A program made the translations under genes and the position numbers. A DNA stretch of 41,489 bases from an uncultured Lachnospiraceae bacterium. Lineage in GTDB: Bacteria > Bacillota > Clostridia > Lachnospirales > Lachnospiraceae. Positions 8,473 to 18,196 of this stretch are shown here, piece after piece. Numbering within the stretch: position 1 is the first letter of the stretch; every line of letters begins with the position of its first letter. The DNA lies in the NCBI GenBank assembly GCA_947589315.1, contig CANPZE010000023.1:1-41489 (forward strand), read 5' to 3'. The notes under the pieces were generated by a model, which saw only the letters and a list, made by a program, of their open reading frames with translations, had not been told where the DNA came from and did no database searches.

Positions 8473-9126
8473 ATGAAGTTTTTTATTGACACAGCCAATG
8501 TAGAGGACATTAAAAAAGCAAATGATATGGGAGTGATCTGCGGGGTTACCACGAATCCGTCCCTGATCGCCAAGGAAGGAAGAGACTTCAACGAGGTCAT
8601 TAAGGAGATCGCCAGCATTGTAGACGGACCGATCAGCGGCGAGGTAAAGGCGACTACTGTAGATGCAGAGGGAATGATCGCAGAGGGGCGCGAGATCGCC
8701 AAGATCCATCCTAATATGGTTGTAAAGATCCCTATGACGGTAGAAGGCTTGAAGGCAACTAAGGTGTTGGCTTCTGAGGGGATCAAGTGTAATGTGACTC
8801 TGATCTTTTCTGCCAATCAGGCGCTTCTGGCAGCCAAGGCAGGCGCCGCTTATGTATCTCCTTTCTTAGGACGTCTGGATGACATTTCTACACCGGGTAT
8901 TGATCTGATTGAGACCATTACGGCAATCTTTGATAACTATGGCATCGATACAGAGATCATTGCCGCCAGCGTACGGAATCCTATCCATGTTACGGACTGC
9001 GCCCTGGCAGGAGCAGACATTGCTACAGTGCCTTATTCCGTGATTGAGCAGATGACAAAGCATCCGTTGACGGATCAGGGAATTGAGAAATTCCAGAAGG
9101 ATTATAAGGCAGTATTTGGGGAGTAA
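8473..9126 (+). CDS. tal: Transaldolase (small, FSA-like subfamily)
   Basis: The 217-residue cytoplasmic enzyme moves a dihydroxyacetone unit between sedoheptulose 7-phosphate and glyceraldehyde 3-phosphate in the pentose phosphate pathway. The fold is that of the short MipB/TalC subfamily: [11 protein letters not shown] at the start, [13 protein letters not shown], and the Schiff-base lysine Lys85 in VVKIPMT. Two residues help separate true transaldolases from fructose-6-phosphate aldolases: Glu57 (Gln in the E. coli aldolase FSA) and Phe131 (Tyr in FSA). Both favour transaldolase here. AGGAGG lies nine bases upstream of the ATG. It is followed after 55 bases by the two transketolase genes, which fits one operon. 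Confidence 0.93.
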   Translation: MKFFIDTANVEDIKKANDMGVICGVTTNPSLIAKEGRDFNEVIKEIASIVDGPISGEVKATTVDAEGMIAEGREIAKIHPNMVVKIPMTVEGLKATKVLASEGIKCNVTLIFSANQALLAAKAGAAYVSPFLGRLDDISTPGIDLIETITAIFDNYGIDTEIIAASVRNPIHVTDCALAGADIATVPYSVIEQMTKHPLTDQGIEKFQKDYKAVFGE

Positions 9127-9181
9127 GCTTACTTCCCCGATTCGGCAAAATGCAGCAAAACGCGCAGAAATGGAGGAAAAG

Positions 9182-10012
9182 ATGGATACATTAGCATTAA
9201 AGAAGACTGCGAATGAGGTACGCAAAGGCATCGTGACGGCAGTACACAGCGCCAAATCCGGTCATCCCGGCGGCTCCTTGTCCGCAGCAGATATATTGAC
9301 TTATCTGTATTTTGAAGAAATGAATGTGGATCCTAAGGATCCCAAAAAGGCAGACCGGGATCGTATGGTGCTTTCCAAGGGGCACATTGCGCCGGGGTTG
9401 TATTCTACACTGGCGCAGAGAGGATATTTTCCGGTAGAGGATCTGAAAACACTCCGCCATGTAGGTTCCTATCTTCAGGGACATCCGGATATGAAACATA
9501 TTCCCGGTGTCGATATGTCCAGTGGTTCTCTGGGGCAGGGAATCTCTGCCGCAGTAGGAATGGCATTAGCGGCAAAGCTGGATCAGGCGTCCTGGCGTAC
9601 CTATTGCATACTGGGGGATGGAGAGATCCAGGAAGGCCAGGTATGGGAGGCTGCTATGTTTGCCGGAGCAAGAAAGCTGGATAACCTGGTATTGATCGTA
9701 GACAATAATGGGCTTCAGATTGACGGCAATATCGAAGATGTCTGCTCGCCTTATCCGATCGCCGATAAATTTAAATCATTCAATTTTAATGTGATCGAGA
9801 TCAACGCCCATGATTTTGACCAGATTGCAGCGGCATTCCAGAAGGCAAGAGAGACCAAGGGGATGCCCACTGCCATTATTGCTAAGAGCGTAAAGGGAAA
9901 GGGCGTATCTTTTATGGAGAATCAGGCAGGCTGGCATGGCGCTGCGCCTAACGATGAGCAGTATGCCCAGGCTATGGCAGATTTGGACAAGATCGGCGAG
10001 AGCTTACAGTAA
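9182..10012 (+). CDS. Transketolase, N-terminal (thiamine-binding) subunit
   Basis: The 276-residue protein is the first half of a split transketolase and binds thiamine diphosphate. Clear motifs are HSAKSGHPGGSLSAADIL near the start, KGHIAPGLYSTLAQRG, and the thiamine-diphosphate signature GDGEIQEGQVWEAAMFAGA followed by LIVDNNGLQ. The ATG at 9182 is chosen because GGAGG lies five bases ahead; the frame stays open to 9083, inside the transaldolase gene, but without a ribosome site. It is separated from the C-terminal subunit by 16 bases, so the two should be made in equal amounts and assemble in the cytoplasm. Confidence 0.94.
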   Translation: MDTLALKKTANEVRKGIVTAVHSAKSGHPGGSLSAADILTYLYFEEMNVDPKDPKKADRDRMVLSKGHIAPGLYSTLAQRGYFPVEDLKTLRHVGSYLQGHPDMKHIPGVDMSSGSLGQGISAAVGMALAAKLDQASWRTYCILGDGEIQEGQVWEAAMFAGARKLDNLVLIVDNNGLQIDGNIEDVCSPYPIADKFKSFNFNVIEINAHDFDQIAAAFQKARETKGMPTAIIAKSVKGKGVSFMENQAGWHGAAPNDEQYAQAMADLDKIGESLQ

Positions 10013-10028
10013 ATGAGGGAGGATTAAA

Positions 10029-10970
10029 ATGGCGGACGTTAAGAAAATTGCGACAAGAGAAAGTTATGGAAATGCATTGACGGAGCTGGCTGGAGATTAT
10101 CCTGACCTGGTAGTGCTGGATGCAGATCTGGCAGCTGCCACCAAAACGGGAATCTTTAAGAAAGCATATCCGGACAGACATATTGACTGCGGCATTGCAG
10201 AGTGCAATATGATGGGCATTGCGGCCGGGCTGGCAGCATCAGGGAAGATTCCTTTTGTAAGTTCCTTTGCCATGTTTGCAGCCGGACGCGCTTATGAGCA
10301 GGTGAGAAACTCGGTGGGATATCCCCGGCTGAATGTTAAGATTGGAGCGACCCATGCAGGAATCTCCGTGGGAGAGGATGGGGCAACCCACCAGTGCTGT
10401 GAAGATCTGGCATTGATGCGCACGATTCCGGGAATGGTGGTCATGAACCCTTCCGATGATGTGGAAGCTAAGGCGGCGGTAAAAGCTGCGCTGGATCACC
10501 AGGGACCGGTTTATATCCGTTTTGGAAGGCTGGCAGTTCCTGTCATTAATGACCGGCCGGATTATAAATTTGAGCTGGGCAAAGGCGTTGTGCTTCGGGA
10601 AGGTAAGGATGTCACTATAGCAGCTACCGGCCTGGAGGTATGCGAGGCGATGGAAGCGGCAGAGAAGCTGGCGGCAGAAGGAATTGAGGCAAAGGTTATC
10701 AATATCCATACGATTAAGCCCCTTGATGAGGAATTGATCGTAGCTGCGGCAAAGGAGACCGGAAAAGTAGTAACTGTTGAGGAACATTCTGTGATCGGCG
10801 GGCTGGGAAGCGCCGTATGCGACTGCCTGTCCCAGAAGCTGCCTACTCCGGTCCTGAAGATCGGCGTTAATGATACCTATGGCGAGTCTGGGCCTGCAGT
10901 AGAACTGATCAAGAAATATGGGCTGGATGCCCAGGGAATCTATACGAAAGTGAAAGAATTTCTGGCATAA
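10029..10970 (+). CDS. Transketolase, C-terminal (pyrimidine-binding) subunit
   Basis: The 313-residue partner completes the split transketolase. The pyrimidine-binding domain shows YPDRHIDCGIAECNMMGIAAGLA and the glutamate of this segment (IAEC) should activate the cofactor. THAGISVGEDGATHQCCEDLALMR and PSDDVEAKAA are further family landmarks, and the C-terminal domain has ITVEEHSVIGGLGSAV-like sequence near 250-265. GAGGATTAAA precedes the ATG. The same layout is common in Firmicutes and archaea, and 1-deoxyxylulose-5-phosphate synthase is excluded by the split form. A hairpin follows the stop. Confidence 0.94.
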   Translation: MADVKKIATRESYGNALTELAGDYPDLVVLDADLAAATKTGIFKKAYPDRHIDCGIAECNMMGIAAGLAASGKIPFVSSFAMFAAGRAYEQVRNSVGYPRLNVKIGATHAGISVGEDGATHQCCEDLALMRTIPGMVVMNPSDDVEAKAAVKAALDHQGPVYIRFGRLAVPVINDRPDYKFELGKGVVLREGKDVTIAATGLEVCEAMEAAEKLAAEGIEAKVINIHTIKPLDEELIVAAAKETGKVVTVEEHSVIGGLGSAVCDCLSQKLPTPVLKIGVNDTYGESGPAVELIKKYGLDAQGIYTKVKEFLA

Positions 10971-11009
10971 AAGCCAATGGTAAGAATCATTATTATATAA
11001 AAGCTTTTG

Positions 11010-11040
11010 GAGAGGGTTGGACGTGGTCTGACCCTCTCTT
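11010..11040 (+). terminator. Hairpin after the transketolase genes, probable terminator
   Basis: GAGAGGGT (11010-11017) pairs with ACCCTCTC (11031-11038), and the inner bases continue the stem with two G-T pairs and GAC/GTC down to a three-base loop, about 14 pairs in all. Only a short T-rich tail (CTTATA) follows, so termination may be partial and some transcripts could reach aroA. Confidence 0.55.
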
Positions 11041-11073
11041 ATAGGCAGGACAGTAAGGAGGGGCAGGAACGGC

Positions 11074-12426
11074 ATGGAAAAGTATAAGGTTCGCAGTTTG
11101 GGACTGCATCCCCGGATCCAGGTGACTGTTCCGGGCTCCAAAAGCATTACTAACCGGGCGTTGCTGATGGCGGCGATGGCGCAGGGAAGCACAGAGCTAA
11201 AGGGCGTGCTGTTCAGTGAGGATTCCCGGGTCTTCTTGGCGGCTCTCCAGGATCTGGGCTTTCGGATACAGATCCGGGAGGAGGAGAAGGCTGTTCTGCT
11301 CCAGGGGGAGGGAGGACATATCCCGCAGGCGCAGGGCAGGATATATGTGGGCTGCGCCGGGACAGCGGCCCGTTTTCTTACGGCTTTTGTGGCAATGTCG
11401 GAGGGGGAGTATGTCCTGGATGCGGCAGAGCAGATGAAGCATCGTCCCATGAAGGAGCTGTTGGACGCTTTGCGCCAGCTGGGCGCAGAGATTACCTGCC
11501 TGGAGGGTGAGGATACTTTTCCCATGCGGATCCGTGGAATGGCAGCGGGAAGGGAGCAGGCAGGGCCGGAACAGGGGGCTGGGCTTCAGGACAGGGAGGA
11601 AGGAAAAAAGCAAGGGCAGGTCTCTCTGAACATAGATCGGAGCAGCCAGTTTTTAAGCGCCCTCCTTATGGTAGCGCCCATCCGCTTCCACAGACTTACG
11701 GTCCGCCTGACAGGAAACAGGAACGCCCGCTCCTATGTGGAGATCACCCGGCAGATGATGGAACAGTTCGGCCATCCGGGGGTGATACAGCTGGAGAAGG
11801 ACTGTTACCAGGTACAGGAGGGAAGGTATCAGGCGAGATCCTATCAGGTTGAACCGGATCTGTCTGCGGCCTGCTATTTTTATGGGGCGGCCGCCATCAC
11901 CGGAGGCCGGGCCAAGGTCTGGCATGTCAGGAGGGACAGTCTGCAGGGAGATAAGAAATTTCTGCTGCTATTGGAACAGATGGGATGCAGGCTGGACTGG
12001 CAGGAAGATGGACTGGTACTGCAGGGGCCGGAACCAGGCCGCCTGTGCGGGGTCACGGTGGACATGGGCGATTTCTCTGACCAGGCTCTGACCCTTGCGG
12101 CCATTGCGCCTTATGCATCTGGGCCTGTTACTGTAGAGGGGATTGGCCATATCCGGGGACAGGAATGTGATCGGATCCATGCAGTGGCAGATGCCATGGA
12201 ACGTCTGGGAGTTCCCTGCCAGGAGAGAGAGGATGGCTTTTCTATCCTTCCGGCCCAGCCCCGGCCGGCAGCTATCCAGACCTTTGGCGATCATCGTGTT
12301 GCCATGGCCTTTGCAGTGACCGGACTGCGGGCGGAAGGGATTGTGATTGAGGATCCGGCCTGCTGTGGAAAGACCTTTGAGGGATACTTTCAGGTCCTGG
12401 ACCAGGTGATTGACGGCAATAATTAA
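11074..12426 (+). CDS. aroA: 3-phosphoshikimate 1-carboxyvinyltransferase (EPSP synthase)
   Basis: The enzyme joins shikimate 3-phosphate and phosphoenolpyruvate in the chorismate pathway. Family motifs are GSKSITNRALLMAAM (21-35), CAGTAARFLTA (94-104), HRPMKELLDAL, SSQFLSALL (190-198), DFSDQALTLAA and the C-terminal FGDHRVAMAFA. The protein is 450 residues, longer than the usual 420-430, because of a highly charged Gln/Glu/Gly-rich stretch at about 157-183 placed between the two globular halves. The core motifs on both sides are intact, so activity is expected. An AGGAGGGG site lies upstream with somewhat wide spacing. No other shikimate genes are nearby. Confidence 0.93.
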   Translation: MEKYKVRSLGLHPRIQVTVPGSKSITNRALLMAAMAQGSTELKGVLFSEDSRVFLAALQDLGFRIQIREEEKAVLLQGEGGHIPQAQGRIYVGCAGTAARFLTAFVAMSEGEYVLDAAEQMKHRPMKELLDALRQLGAEITCLEGEDTFPMRIRGMAAGREQAGPEQGAGLQDREEGKKQGQVSLNIDRSSQFLSALLMVAPIRFHRLTVRLTGNRNARSYVEITRQMMEQFGHPGVIQLEKDCYQVQEGRYQARSYQVEPDLSAACYFYGAAAITGGRAKVWHVRRDSLQGDKKFLLLLEQMGCRLDWQEDGLVLQGPEPGRLCGVTVDMGDFSDQALTLAAIAPYASGPVTVEGIGHIRGQECDRIHAVADAMERLGVPCQEREDGFSILPAQPRPAAIQTFGDHRVAMAFAVTGLRAEGIVIEDPACCGKTFEGYFQVLDQVIDGNN

Positions 12427-12475
12427 AGAACATAGCATGTAAAACGGACAAAGAATTATAGCATTGGAGGAAGCA

Positions 12476-14242
12476 ATGAAGACCATAATTGAATTGTTGC
12501 AGGAGGAAGTGAGCCAGGCTTTTGCAAAGGCAGGCTATGAGGAACGGTATGGGAAGGTAAGCCTGTCCAATCGGCCGGATCTGTGCCAGTACCAGTGTAA
12601 TGGGGCGCTGGCGGCGGCAAAGCAATATCATAAGCCTCCCATTCAGATGGCAAATGAGGTGGCAGGGCTGCTCCAGGGGAGTGATACCTTTCAGGAGATC
12701 ACTGCCCAGCCTCCTGGTTTTATCAATATCACCGTCAGCAATACCTTTTTGGCAGATTATATGAACCAGATGGCGGAGAGCGAGAATTTTGGCTGCGGCA
12801 AGACAGAACATCCCAAGACTATTGTGATTGATTTTGGCGGAGCTAATGTAGCGAAGCCTTTACATGTAGGACATCTGCGTTCCGCCATTATTGGAGAGAG
12901 CATTAAGAGGACCGCCCGTTATCTGGGGCATAAGGTCATCGGAGACGTGCATTTGGGAGACTGGGGGCTGCAGATCGGCCTGATCATTACAGAGTTAAGG
13001 CACAGGCAGCCGGATTTAGTCTACTTTGATGAATCTTACACGGGGGAATATCCCCAGGAACCGCCATTCACCATGGCAGACCTGGAGGAAATCTATCCCT
13101 ATGCCAGCGGCTATTCCAAGGAAAATCCAGAATATAAGGAAGAGGCCCAGACGGCTACAGCGCAGCTGCAAAGCGGGAATCGGGGATATTTGGCCTTGTG
13201 GCAGCATATCATCAATGTATCGGTGGCAGATCTGCGCAAGATTTATAGCCGCTTAAATGTTGAATTTGATTTGTGGAAAAAGGAATCCGATGCACAGCCG
13301 TATATTCCGGACATGGTAGCATATATGAAGGAAGAGGGGTACGCCCATTTGGATGATGGGGCTCTGGTGGTGGATGTAAAGGAGGAGACCGATGCCAAGG
13401 AGATCCCTCCCTGCATGATTCTGAAATCCAACGGGGCAACCCTATACAATACCACAGATCTTGCTACAATTGTAGAACGCAAAAAGCTGTTTGATCCGGA
13501 TACGATCATTTATGTAGTGGATAAGCGGCAATCCCTATATTTTGAGCAGATTTTCCGCTGCGCCAGAAAGACGAAGCTGCTGGACCAGGAGGTAGAATTG
13601 ATCTTTGTGGGCTTTGGGACGATGAATGGGAAGGACGGCAAACCGTTTAAGACCAGAGACGGGGGCGTATTGCGCCTGGAACATCTTCTCCAGGATGTAA
13701 CGGAGCAGGTGCAGGAAAAGATGGCAGACCGGCAAATGGACGAGGAAGCAGTGAAGACTGCCGCTGCGCAGATCGGATTGGCGGCCATCAAATACGGGGA
13801 TCTGAGCAACCAGGCCTCCAAAGACTATGTCTTTGACGTAGAGCGTTTTACCTCCTTTGAAGGGAATACAGGACCGTATATTCTGTATACTATCGTCCGG
13901 ATCAAATCGCTGCTGGCGAAGGTGAAGGAACAAAATATGATGCCGGCGCAGGATCAACGGATCCTTCCTGGAGAGAGTGGGACGGAGACAGAGGTTATGC
14001 TGGCCCTTTCCAAATGGAAGGAGACGGTGGAAGCCGCCTATCAGGAACAGGCGCCCCATAAGCTGTGCCAGTTTGTATATGAGCTTTCAGACGCCTATAA
14101 CAAATTCTATCATGAGAATAAGATCATTGGACAAGAAGAGGCCGACATACGGGCGTCCTGGATCCGGCTAAGCCGGCTGACTGGCGATGTATTGGAGACA
14201 GCAATGGACCTGCTGGGGCTGGAGGCTCCGGAGAGAATGTAG
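12476..14242 (+). CDS. argS: Arginyl-tRNA synthetase
   Basis: The 588-residue class I synthetase charges tRNA-Arg with arginine. The HIGH-type motif is HVGH (130-133) within NVAKPLHVGHLRSAIIGESI, preceded by an arginyl-specific N-terminal domain (about 1-110). The KMSKS position reads FKTRDGG, a usual variant in ArgRS. The C-terminal DALR anticodon-binding domain includes SDAYNKFYHENKIIG. ATG at 12476 is chosen because GGAGG lies five bases ahead; a TTG at 12464 falls inside that site. The 49-base gap to aroA leaves no room for a T-box leader. A substrate tRNA, tRNA-Arg(ACG), is encoded at 33168. Confidence 0.96.
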   Translation: MKTIIELLQEEVSQAFAKAGYEERYGKVSLSNRPDLCQYQCNGALAAAKQYHKPPIQMANEVAGLLQGSDTFQEITAQPPGFINITVSNTFLADYMNQMAESENFGCGKTEHPKTIVIDFGGANVAKPLHVGHLRSAIIGESIKRTARYLGHKVIGDVHLGDWGLQIGLIITELRHRQPDLVYFDESYTGEYPQEPPFTMADLEEIYPYASGYSKENPEYKEEAQTATAQLQSGNRGYLALWQHIINVSVADLRKIYSRLNVEFDLWKKESDAQPYIPDMVAYMKEEGYAHLDDGALVVDVKEETDAKEIPPCMILKSNGATLYNTTDLATIVERKKLFDPDTIIYVVDKRQSLYFEQIFRCARKTKLLDQEVELIFVGFGTMNGKDGKPFKTRDGGVLRLEHLLQDVTEQVQEKMADRQMDEEAVKTAAAQIGLAAIKYGDLSNQASKDYVFDVERFTSFEGNTGPYILYTIVRIKSLLAKVKEQNMMPAQDQRILPGESGTETEVMLALSKWKETVEAAYQEQAPHKLCQFVYELSDAYNKFYHENKIIGQEEADIRASWIRLSRLTGDVLETAMDLLGLEAPERM

Positions 14243-14269
14243 ATTACAGGAAGTAAGGGGGAAACAGAT

Positions 14270-15580
14270 ATGTACCGCTTGACATCAAAGCTGGTGATCT
14301 ATCGGAATTTTGGAGAGGACAGTATCCTGTTGGCATTGGCGGACATCTGCGCAAGATTCGCAGCAGGGGATTATAAAAAGGAGGAGCTGGTAACGGATAT
14401 TTACGCCCAGATCAACCGGCTGCTTTCTCTGGCTACGAAATATGGCTTTGACAGGAATCTGTGGCAGAATTATCTGGCATTTCTGCTGGCAATGAATGAA
14501 AATCCCTTTACCATGGTCTCAGAAAAGGTAGGGGCTAACGAGGGTACAGTGAATGCCTTTGCTAAAAATGATTTCCAGATCTTTAAGCAGCTATTTGATT
14601 ATGACTTTACAAAATTGGAGGAAAAGCTGGAAATAAATTGTTTTTCTGTTATACTGGATTATAAGGCTGTAGTAAAAAGTGAGCAGATCTATAATAAGAG
14701 CGTCAGTGAAAAGGTACAGCTTCTGAGCCGTCAGATCAATGCCGCCGAAGCTCCGGAAGAAATCTACCGCATTGTCACGGATTTTTACCGGGACTATGGA
14801 GTGGGGAAGTTCGGATTGAACAAAGCGTTCCGGGTGGCCCATGACCAGGAGTATGGTTTGCTGGCGCCCATTACCACTACGGGAGATATGCAGTTGGAGG
14901 ATCTGATCGGATACGAGCTGCAGAAGCAGAAGCTGATCGAGAATACAGAAGCATTTGTATCTGGAAGAAAGGCCAATAATGTCCTGTTGTTCGGGGATGC
15001 GGGGACTGGGAAATCTACCAGTATCAAAGCAATCCTGAATCGGTATTACAGCCGGGGCCTGCGGATGATAGAAGTGTATAAGCACCAGTTTCAAGATCTG
15101 TCCGCTATTATTTCAGAGATCAAGAACAGAAATTATCGTTTTATTATTTATATGGACGATCTGTCTTTTGAGGAATTTGAGATTGAATATAAATATCTGA
15201 AGGCGGTGATCGAGGGCGGACTGGAGACAAAGCCGGAGAATATATTGATCTATGCCACTTCCAACCGCCGGCACTTGATCCGGGAGACGTGGAGCGACCG
15301 CTCTGATATGTCGGATGACGAGCTGCATCGTTCGGATACTATGCAGGAAAAGTTATCTCTGGTAGCCAGATTTGGCGTGACAATAGGCTATTATAAGCCG
15401 TCTCAGAAGGAATATTTTGCCATTGTGGATGCTTTGGCCAAGCGTTATCCTGAAATCACACTGTCTCAGGAAGAACTGCATTTGGAGGCAAACCGTTGGG
15501 AAATGAACCACGGAGGAATCTCCGGACGGACCGCGCAACAGTTTGTGAATTATCTGGCGGGCCGGGGTGGCGCAGAATAA
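14270..15580 (+). CDS. DUF815 family AAA+ ATPase
   Basis: The 436-residue cytoplasmic ATPase belongs to the DUF815 group, whose cellular role is not known to me. Residues 1-190 are helical and lack known motifs. The ATPase core has Walker [10 protein letters not shown] (242-250), Walker [13 protein letters not shown] (291-302) and sensor 1 in [11 protein letters not shown], with a conserved basic and acidic patch after it ([19 protein letters not shown]). It follows argS by 27 bases. The downstream transglutaminase-like gene begins 61 bases after its stop. Clustering with cell-surface genes may be chance or shared expression. Confidence 0.88.
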   Translation: MYRLTSKLVIYRNFGEDSILLALADICARFAAGDYKKEELVTDIYAQINRLLSLATKYGFDRNLWQNYLAFLLAMNENPFTMVSEKVGANEGTVNAFAKNDFQIFKQLFDYDFTKLEEKLEINCFSVILDYKAVVKSEQIYNKSVSEKVQLLSRQINAAEAPEEIYRIVTDFYRDYGVGKFGLNKAFRVAHDQEYGLLAPITTTGDMQLEDLIGYELQKQKLIENTEAFVSGRKANNVLLFGDAGTGKSTSIKAILNRYYSRGLRMIEVYKHQFQDLSAIISEIKNRNYRFIIYMDDLSFEEFEIEYKYLKAVIEGGLETKPENILIYATSNRRHLIRETWSDRSDMSDDELHRSDTMQEKLSLVARFGVTIGYYKPSQKEYFAIVDALAKRYPEITLSQEELHLEANRWEMNHGGISGRTAQQFVNYLAGRGGAE

Positions 15581-15641
15581 GGAGGATGGATCCGGAGGAT
15601 CTATTTGGAAGATCAGAGGTAGGAAAGGGAGGATCGGTATC

Positions 15642-16880
15642 ATGAGAGAACATGAAACATGTACAAAAAGTGATAAGCTGGCGGCGATCCGGCTGGCGGG
15701 GGTTGTCATTCTGGCATTTTTGGCAGCGATGGGAGTATCCCATCAGGCGCAGGCGGCAGGGAACTGGGAAGGAGCCAAAAAAGCCATTGTTGCCGCATAT
15801 AAGGCCTATGAGCTTGAGGTGGATGTCAGCGCTTATAACCTTAATTATGCCACAGAATATGATAAGCTGAAGAGTACAATGAGCGAAGTGGTGAACGCTA
15901 CGCCGGGGCTTTTCTATACAGCGACCAGTTATACGGTCTCCAGAAGCAGGACGACAGACCAGATTGTGAAGATTGGTTTGGGCTATACAGATGCTTATAA
16001 AAAGGCAAATGGGCAGGTGCGGATTAAGAAGATTAAAAATACCCAGAGTAAGATCGATGCGGCTGTGGCAGACGCCCTGACCTATGTGGATGATCGGATG
16101 AATAAGCTGGAAAAGGCCATGGTGCTGCATGATTATATTGTTAGGAACACGGTTTATGCAGAAAAGATTTCCCAGCCATATCGTCTGACAGAGGAAGGGG
16201 TATTCCTGAAGCATAAGGCAAATTGCCAGGGATATTCCCTTGCTTATGGCATTTTGATGGAGAAGGTGGGCATTAAGGTGCAGTATGTCAGTTCAGAAAA
16301 GATGTCCCATATGTGGAATCTGATCAAATTGAATGGACAATGGTATCATGTGGATGTGACCTGGGATGATCCGGTGGATTCTAATCAGTCCCTGGATCAG
16401 TATGGACTGGTAAAGCACAATAATTTCCTTTGCAGCTCTGCAAAGTTTACGAAAAATGGCCATAAAGGCTTTGATAATACCCTGGCTGTGTCTTCCAAAT
16501 ATGATTCCAAATATTGGAAGAACATTAACAGCAGCTTTTATTACCGGGACGGGAAATGGCTCTATATGAACAACAGCAGCCTGTTAGAAAGGACGAAGCT
16601 TAATGGCGGCAGCAAGACCGTGCTGTACAATGTAACCGGTAAAACATTGGTGCAGTTCTCTGGGGATAAATATTACTTTATTGCCTATAACAGCCTGTAT
16701 CTTTATGATTACAGAGAAAATTCTGCTACCCAGATCTGGAAGGTCAGCAGTAAATATCCGGAGGGCTGTTATCTGACCCAGATCAAGTACAAAGACAATT
16801 ATGTCTATTACCGCATCCTGAATGGAAACAGCTATAAGAGCAGCAAACTGAAGGTGAAAGAGGACGGGACATTGGCATAG
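15642..16880 (+). CDS. Secreted transglutaminase-like (cysteine protease fold) protein
   Basis: The 412-residue exported protein has a signal peptide (about 1-40, cleavage after AQA). The transglutaminase core follows with a complete Cys-His-Asp triad: Cys195 in ANCQGYSLAYG, His223 in MSHMWNLI and Asp238 in YHVDVTWDDP. Such bacterial domains usually act as peptidases or crosslinkers at the cell surface. The C-terminal 130 residues contain Tyr-rich repeats resembling beta-propeller or DUF5050-like strands (FYYRDGKWLYMNNSS, KYYFIAYNSLYLY). The ATG at 15642 has GGGAGG nine bases upstream; the frame is open to 15567 but a signal peptide then lies too deep. The GT2 gene follows after 35 bases. Confidence 0.85.
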   Translation: MREHETCTKSDKLAAIRLAGVVILAFLAAMGVSHQAQAAGNWEGAKKAIVAAYKAYELEVDVSAYNLNYATEYDKLKSTMSEVVNATPGLFYTATSYTVSRSRTTDQIVKIGLGYTDAYKKANGQVRIKKIKNTQSKIDAAVADALTYVDDRMNKLEKAMVLHDYIVRNTVYAEKISQPYRLTEEGVFLKHKANCQGYSLAYGILMEKVGIKVQYVSSEKMSHMWNLIKLNGQWYHVDVTWDDPVDSNQSLDQYGLVKHNNFLCSSAKFTKNGHKGFDNTLAVSSKYDSKYWKNINSSFYYRDGKWLYMNNSSLLERTKLNGGSKTVLYNVTGKTLVQFSGDKYYFIAYNSLYLYDYRENSATQIWKVSSKYPEGCYLTQIKYKDNYVYYRILNGNSYKSSKLKVKEDGTLA

Positions 16881-16915
16881 ATGATGGAGCTTTAAGATTG
16901 GATAGGGAGAGCCGT

Positions 16916-18196
16916 ATGAAAAAGGTGGGAATTGTTATCTGTAATTATAACAAAGTAGATTATATATTGAATTGTATACAATCTATTTTGGAGTCAAGGT
17001 TCCAGGATTTTGACCTGTATGTGGTGGATAATGGCTCCACAGACGGTTCTGCAGAGGCAATCCGGCAGAAATACGGGCAGCAGGTGGAGCTGATCGCCAA
17101 TTCAGAGAACCTCGGAGGCTCCGGCGGTTTTAATTCCGGACTGCGAAAGGCCTTTGAGAAAGGGTATCCCTATTTAATGTGCGTGGACAATGATGTGCTG
17201 GCGGATGAGAATGCCGTGGGGAATCTGTATGATTTCCTGGAAAACCATCCGGAGGCAGGAATGGCAGGGTCTAAGGTCTATCATATGGAAGAACCGGATT
17301 ATGTACAGCAATACGGACAGAAAATTGATTTTGACCATTTCTGTACAGAGGTAAATTACCATAATGCTTATGAGGATGGATCCATGCCGGAGTATTTGTA
17401 TACGGACAGTGTAGCCGCCTGTTCCCTGATGGTGCGCAGGAGCCTGATCCAGGAAATCGGATTGATGCCGGAGGAAAATTTTCTGTACTGGGATGATACA
17501 GAGTGGTGTTACCGGTGCCATCAGGCCGGATATAAGGTGGCGGCAGTGGGGAACTCAGTTGTACTTCATGCGATGGGCGCCAAAAAGGAGCTGGTAAATA
17601 CGTTTCCCACTTATTACGCATGGCGCAACTGGATTGTTTTTTTTATCAGGCATACGCCTCAGGAACGCATGGAAACAATGGCGGAGCAATTTTTGAGTTC
17701 TTTATTTCAGATTGTGTACGAGGGGATCCACAAGGGAGAAGAAAACCGTACAAAGGCGGTTATGCTGGCTTATGATGATGCCATTCATGGTGTGATGGGC
17801 AAGGCGGGAGAGAACAGGATATTCCCCCTGGATGTGAACAAAGAGCCATACCGGAGACTGTTTGAAAGCAGTTCCCGGTGGCGGATAGAAGACCACGGCC
17901 ATGCTTGGTGGGGCCAGCAGCTTAAGGAAATGGCCCGGGAGCTGGGATACCAGATCCAATGGCTGGACGAGGGAGAGCAGACCGGGGAGCCGGTTAGGAC
18001 CATCTGTTATTGTGACGATATCTTTCAGCTGGAAGATCTGTCCCGCCAGAAGGTATATATGGATATGAATGATTGTATTCTGGAATCTGAGGAGGATGTG
18101 CTGGATGTTATCAATTATAATTATAGCAAACGGGCATTTATCCAGGCCCAGAAGCCGATATTCCTGCAAAAGGTAAAAGAGGGGAGAGGTAAGTGA
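16916..18196 (+). CDS. Glycosyltransferase family 2 protein
   Basis: The 426-residue cytoplasmic GT-A enzyme likely adds a sugar to a cell-surface polysaccharide or glycolipid. The donor-binding start is VGIVICNYNKVDYI, followed by DNGSTDGSAEAI and GGSGGFNSGL. The metal-binding DxD-like site is CVDNDVLAD. Acceptor-side motifs are NFLYWDDTEWCYRCHQAGY and YYAWRNWIVFFIRH. This pattern is close to rhamnosyl- and galactofuranosyl-transferases of the GlfT2/WbbL kind. The last 150 residues are an extension without a motif I know. ATG at 16916 has AGGGAG upstream; a TTG at 16898 is less likely. The final codons form part of a terminator stem. Confidence 0.88.
   Translation: MKKVGIVICNYNKVDYILNCIQSILESRFQDFDLYVVDNGSTDGSAEAIRQKYGQQVELIANSENLGGSGGFNSGLRKAFEKGYPYLMCVDNDVLADENAVGNLYDFLENHPEAGMAGSKVYHMEEPDYVQQYGQKIDFDHFCTEVNYHNAYEDGSMPEYLYTDSVAACSLMVRRSLIQEIGLMPEENFLYWDDTEWCYRCHQAGYKVAAVGNSVVLHAMGAKKELVNTFPTYYAWRNWIVFFIRHTPQERMETMAEQFLSSLFQIVYEGIHKGEENRTKAVMLAYDDAIHGVMGKAGENRIFPLDVNKEPYRRLFESSSRWRIEDHGHAWWGQQLKEMARELGYQIQWLDEGEQTGEPVRTICYCDDIFQLEDLSRQKVYMDMNDCILESEEDVLDVINYNYSKRAFIQAQKPIFLQKVKEGRGK

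Noticed and set aside
10239-11525. A 428-codon minus-strand frame across the transketolase and aroA genes
   Set aside because: It runs through a terminator hairpin and a gene boundary and its translation shows no family motif.
12427-12475. T-box leader ahead of argS
   Set aside because: Only 49 bases separate aroA and argS, too short for a T-box, and no T-box consensus is visible.
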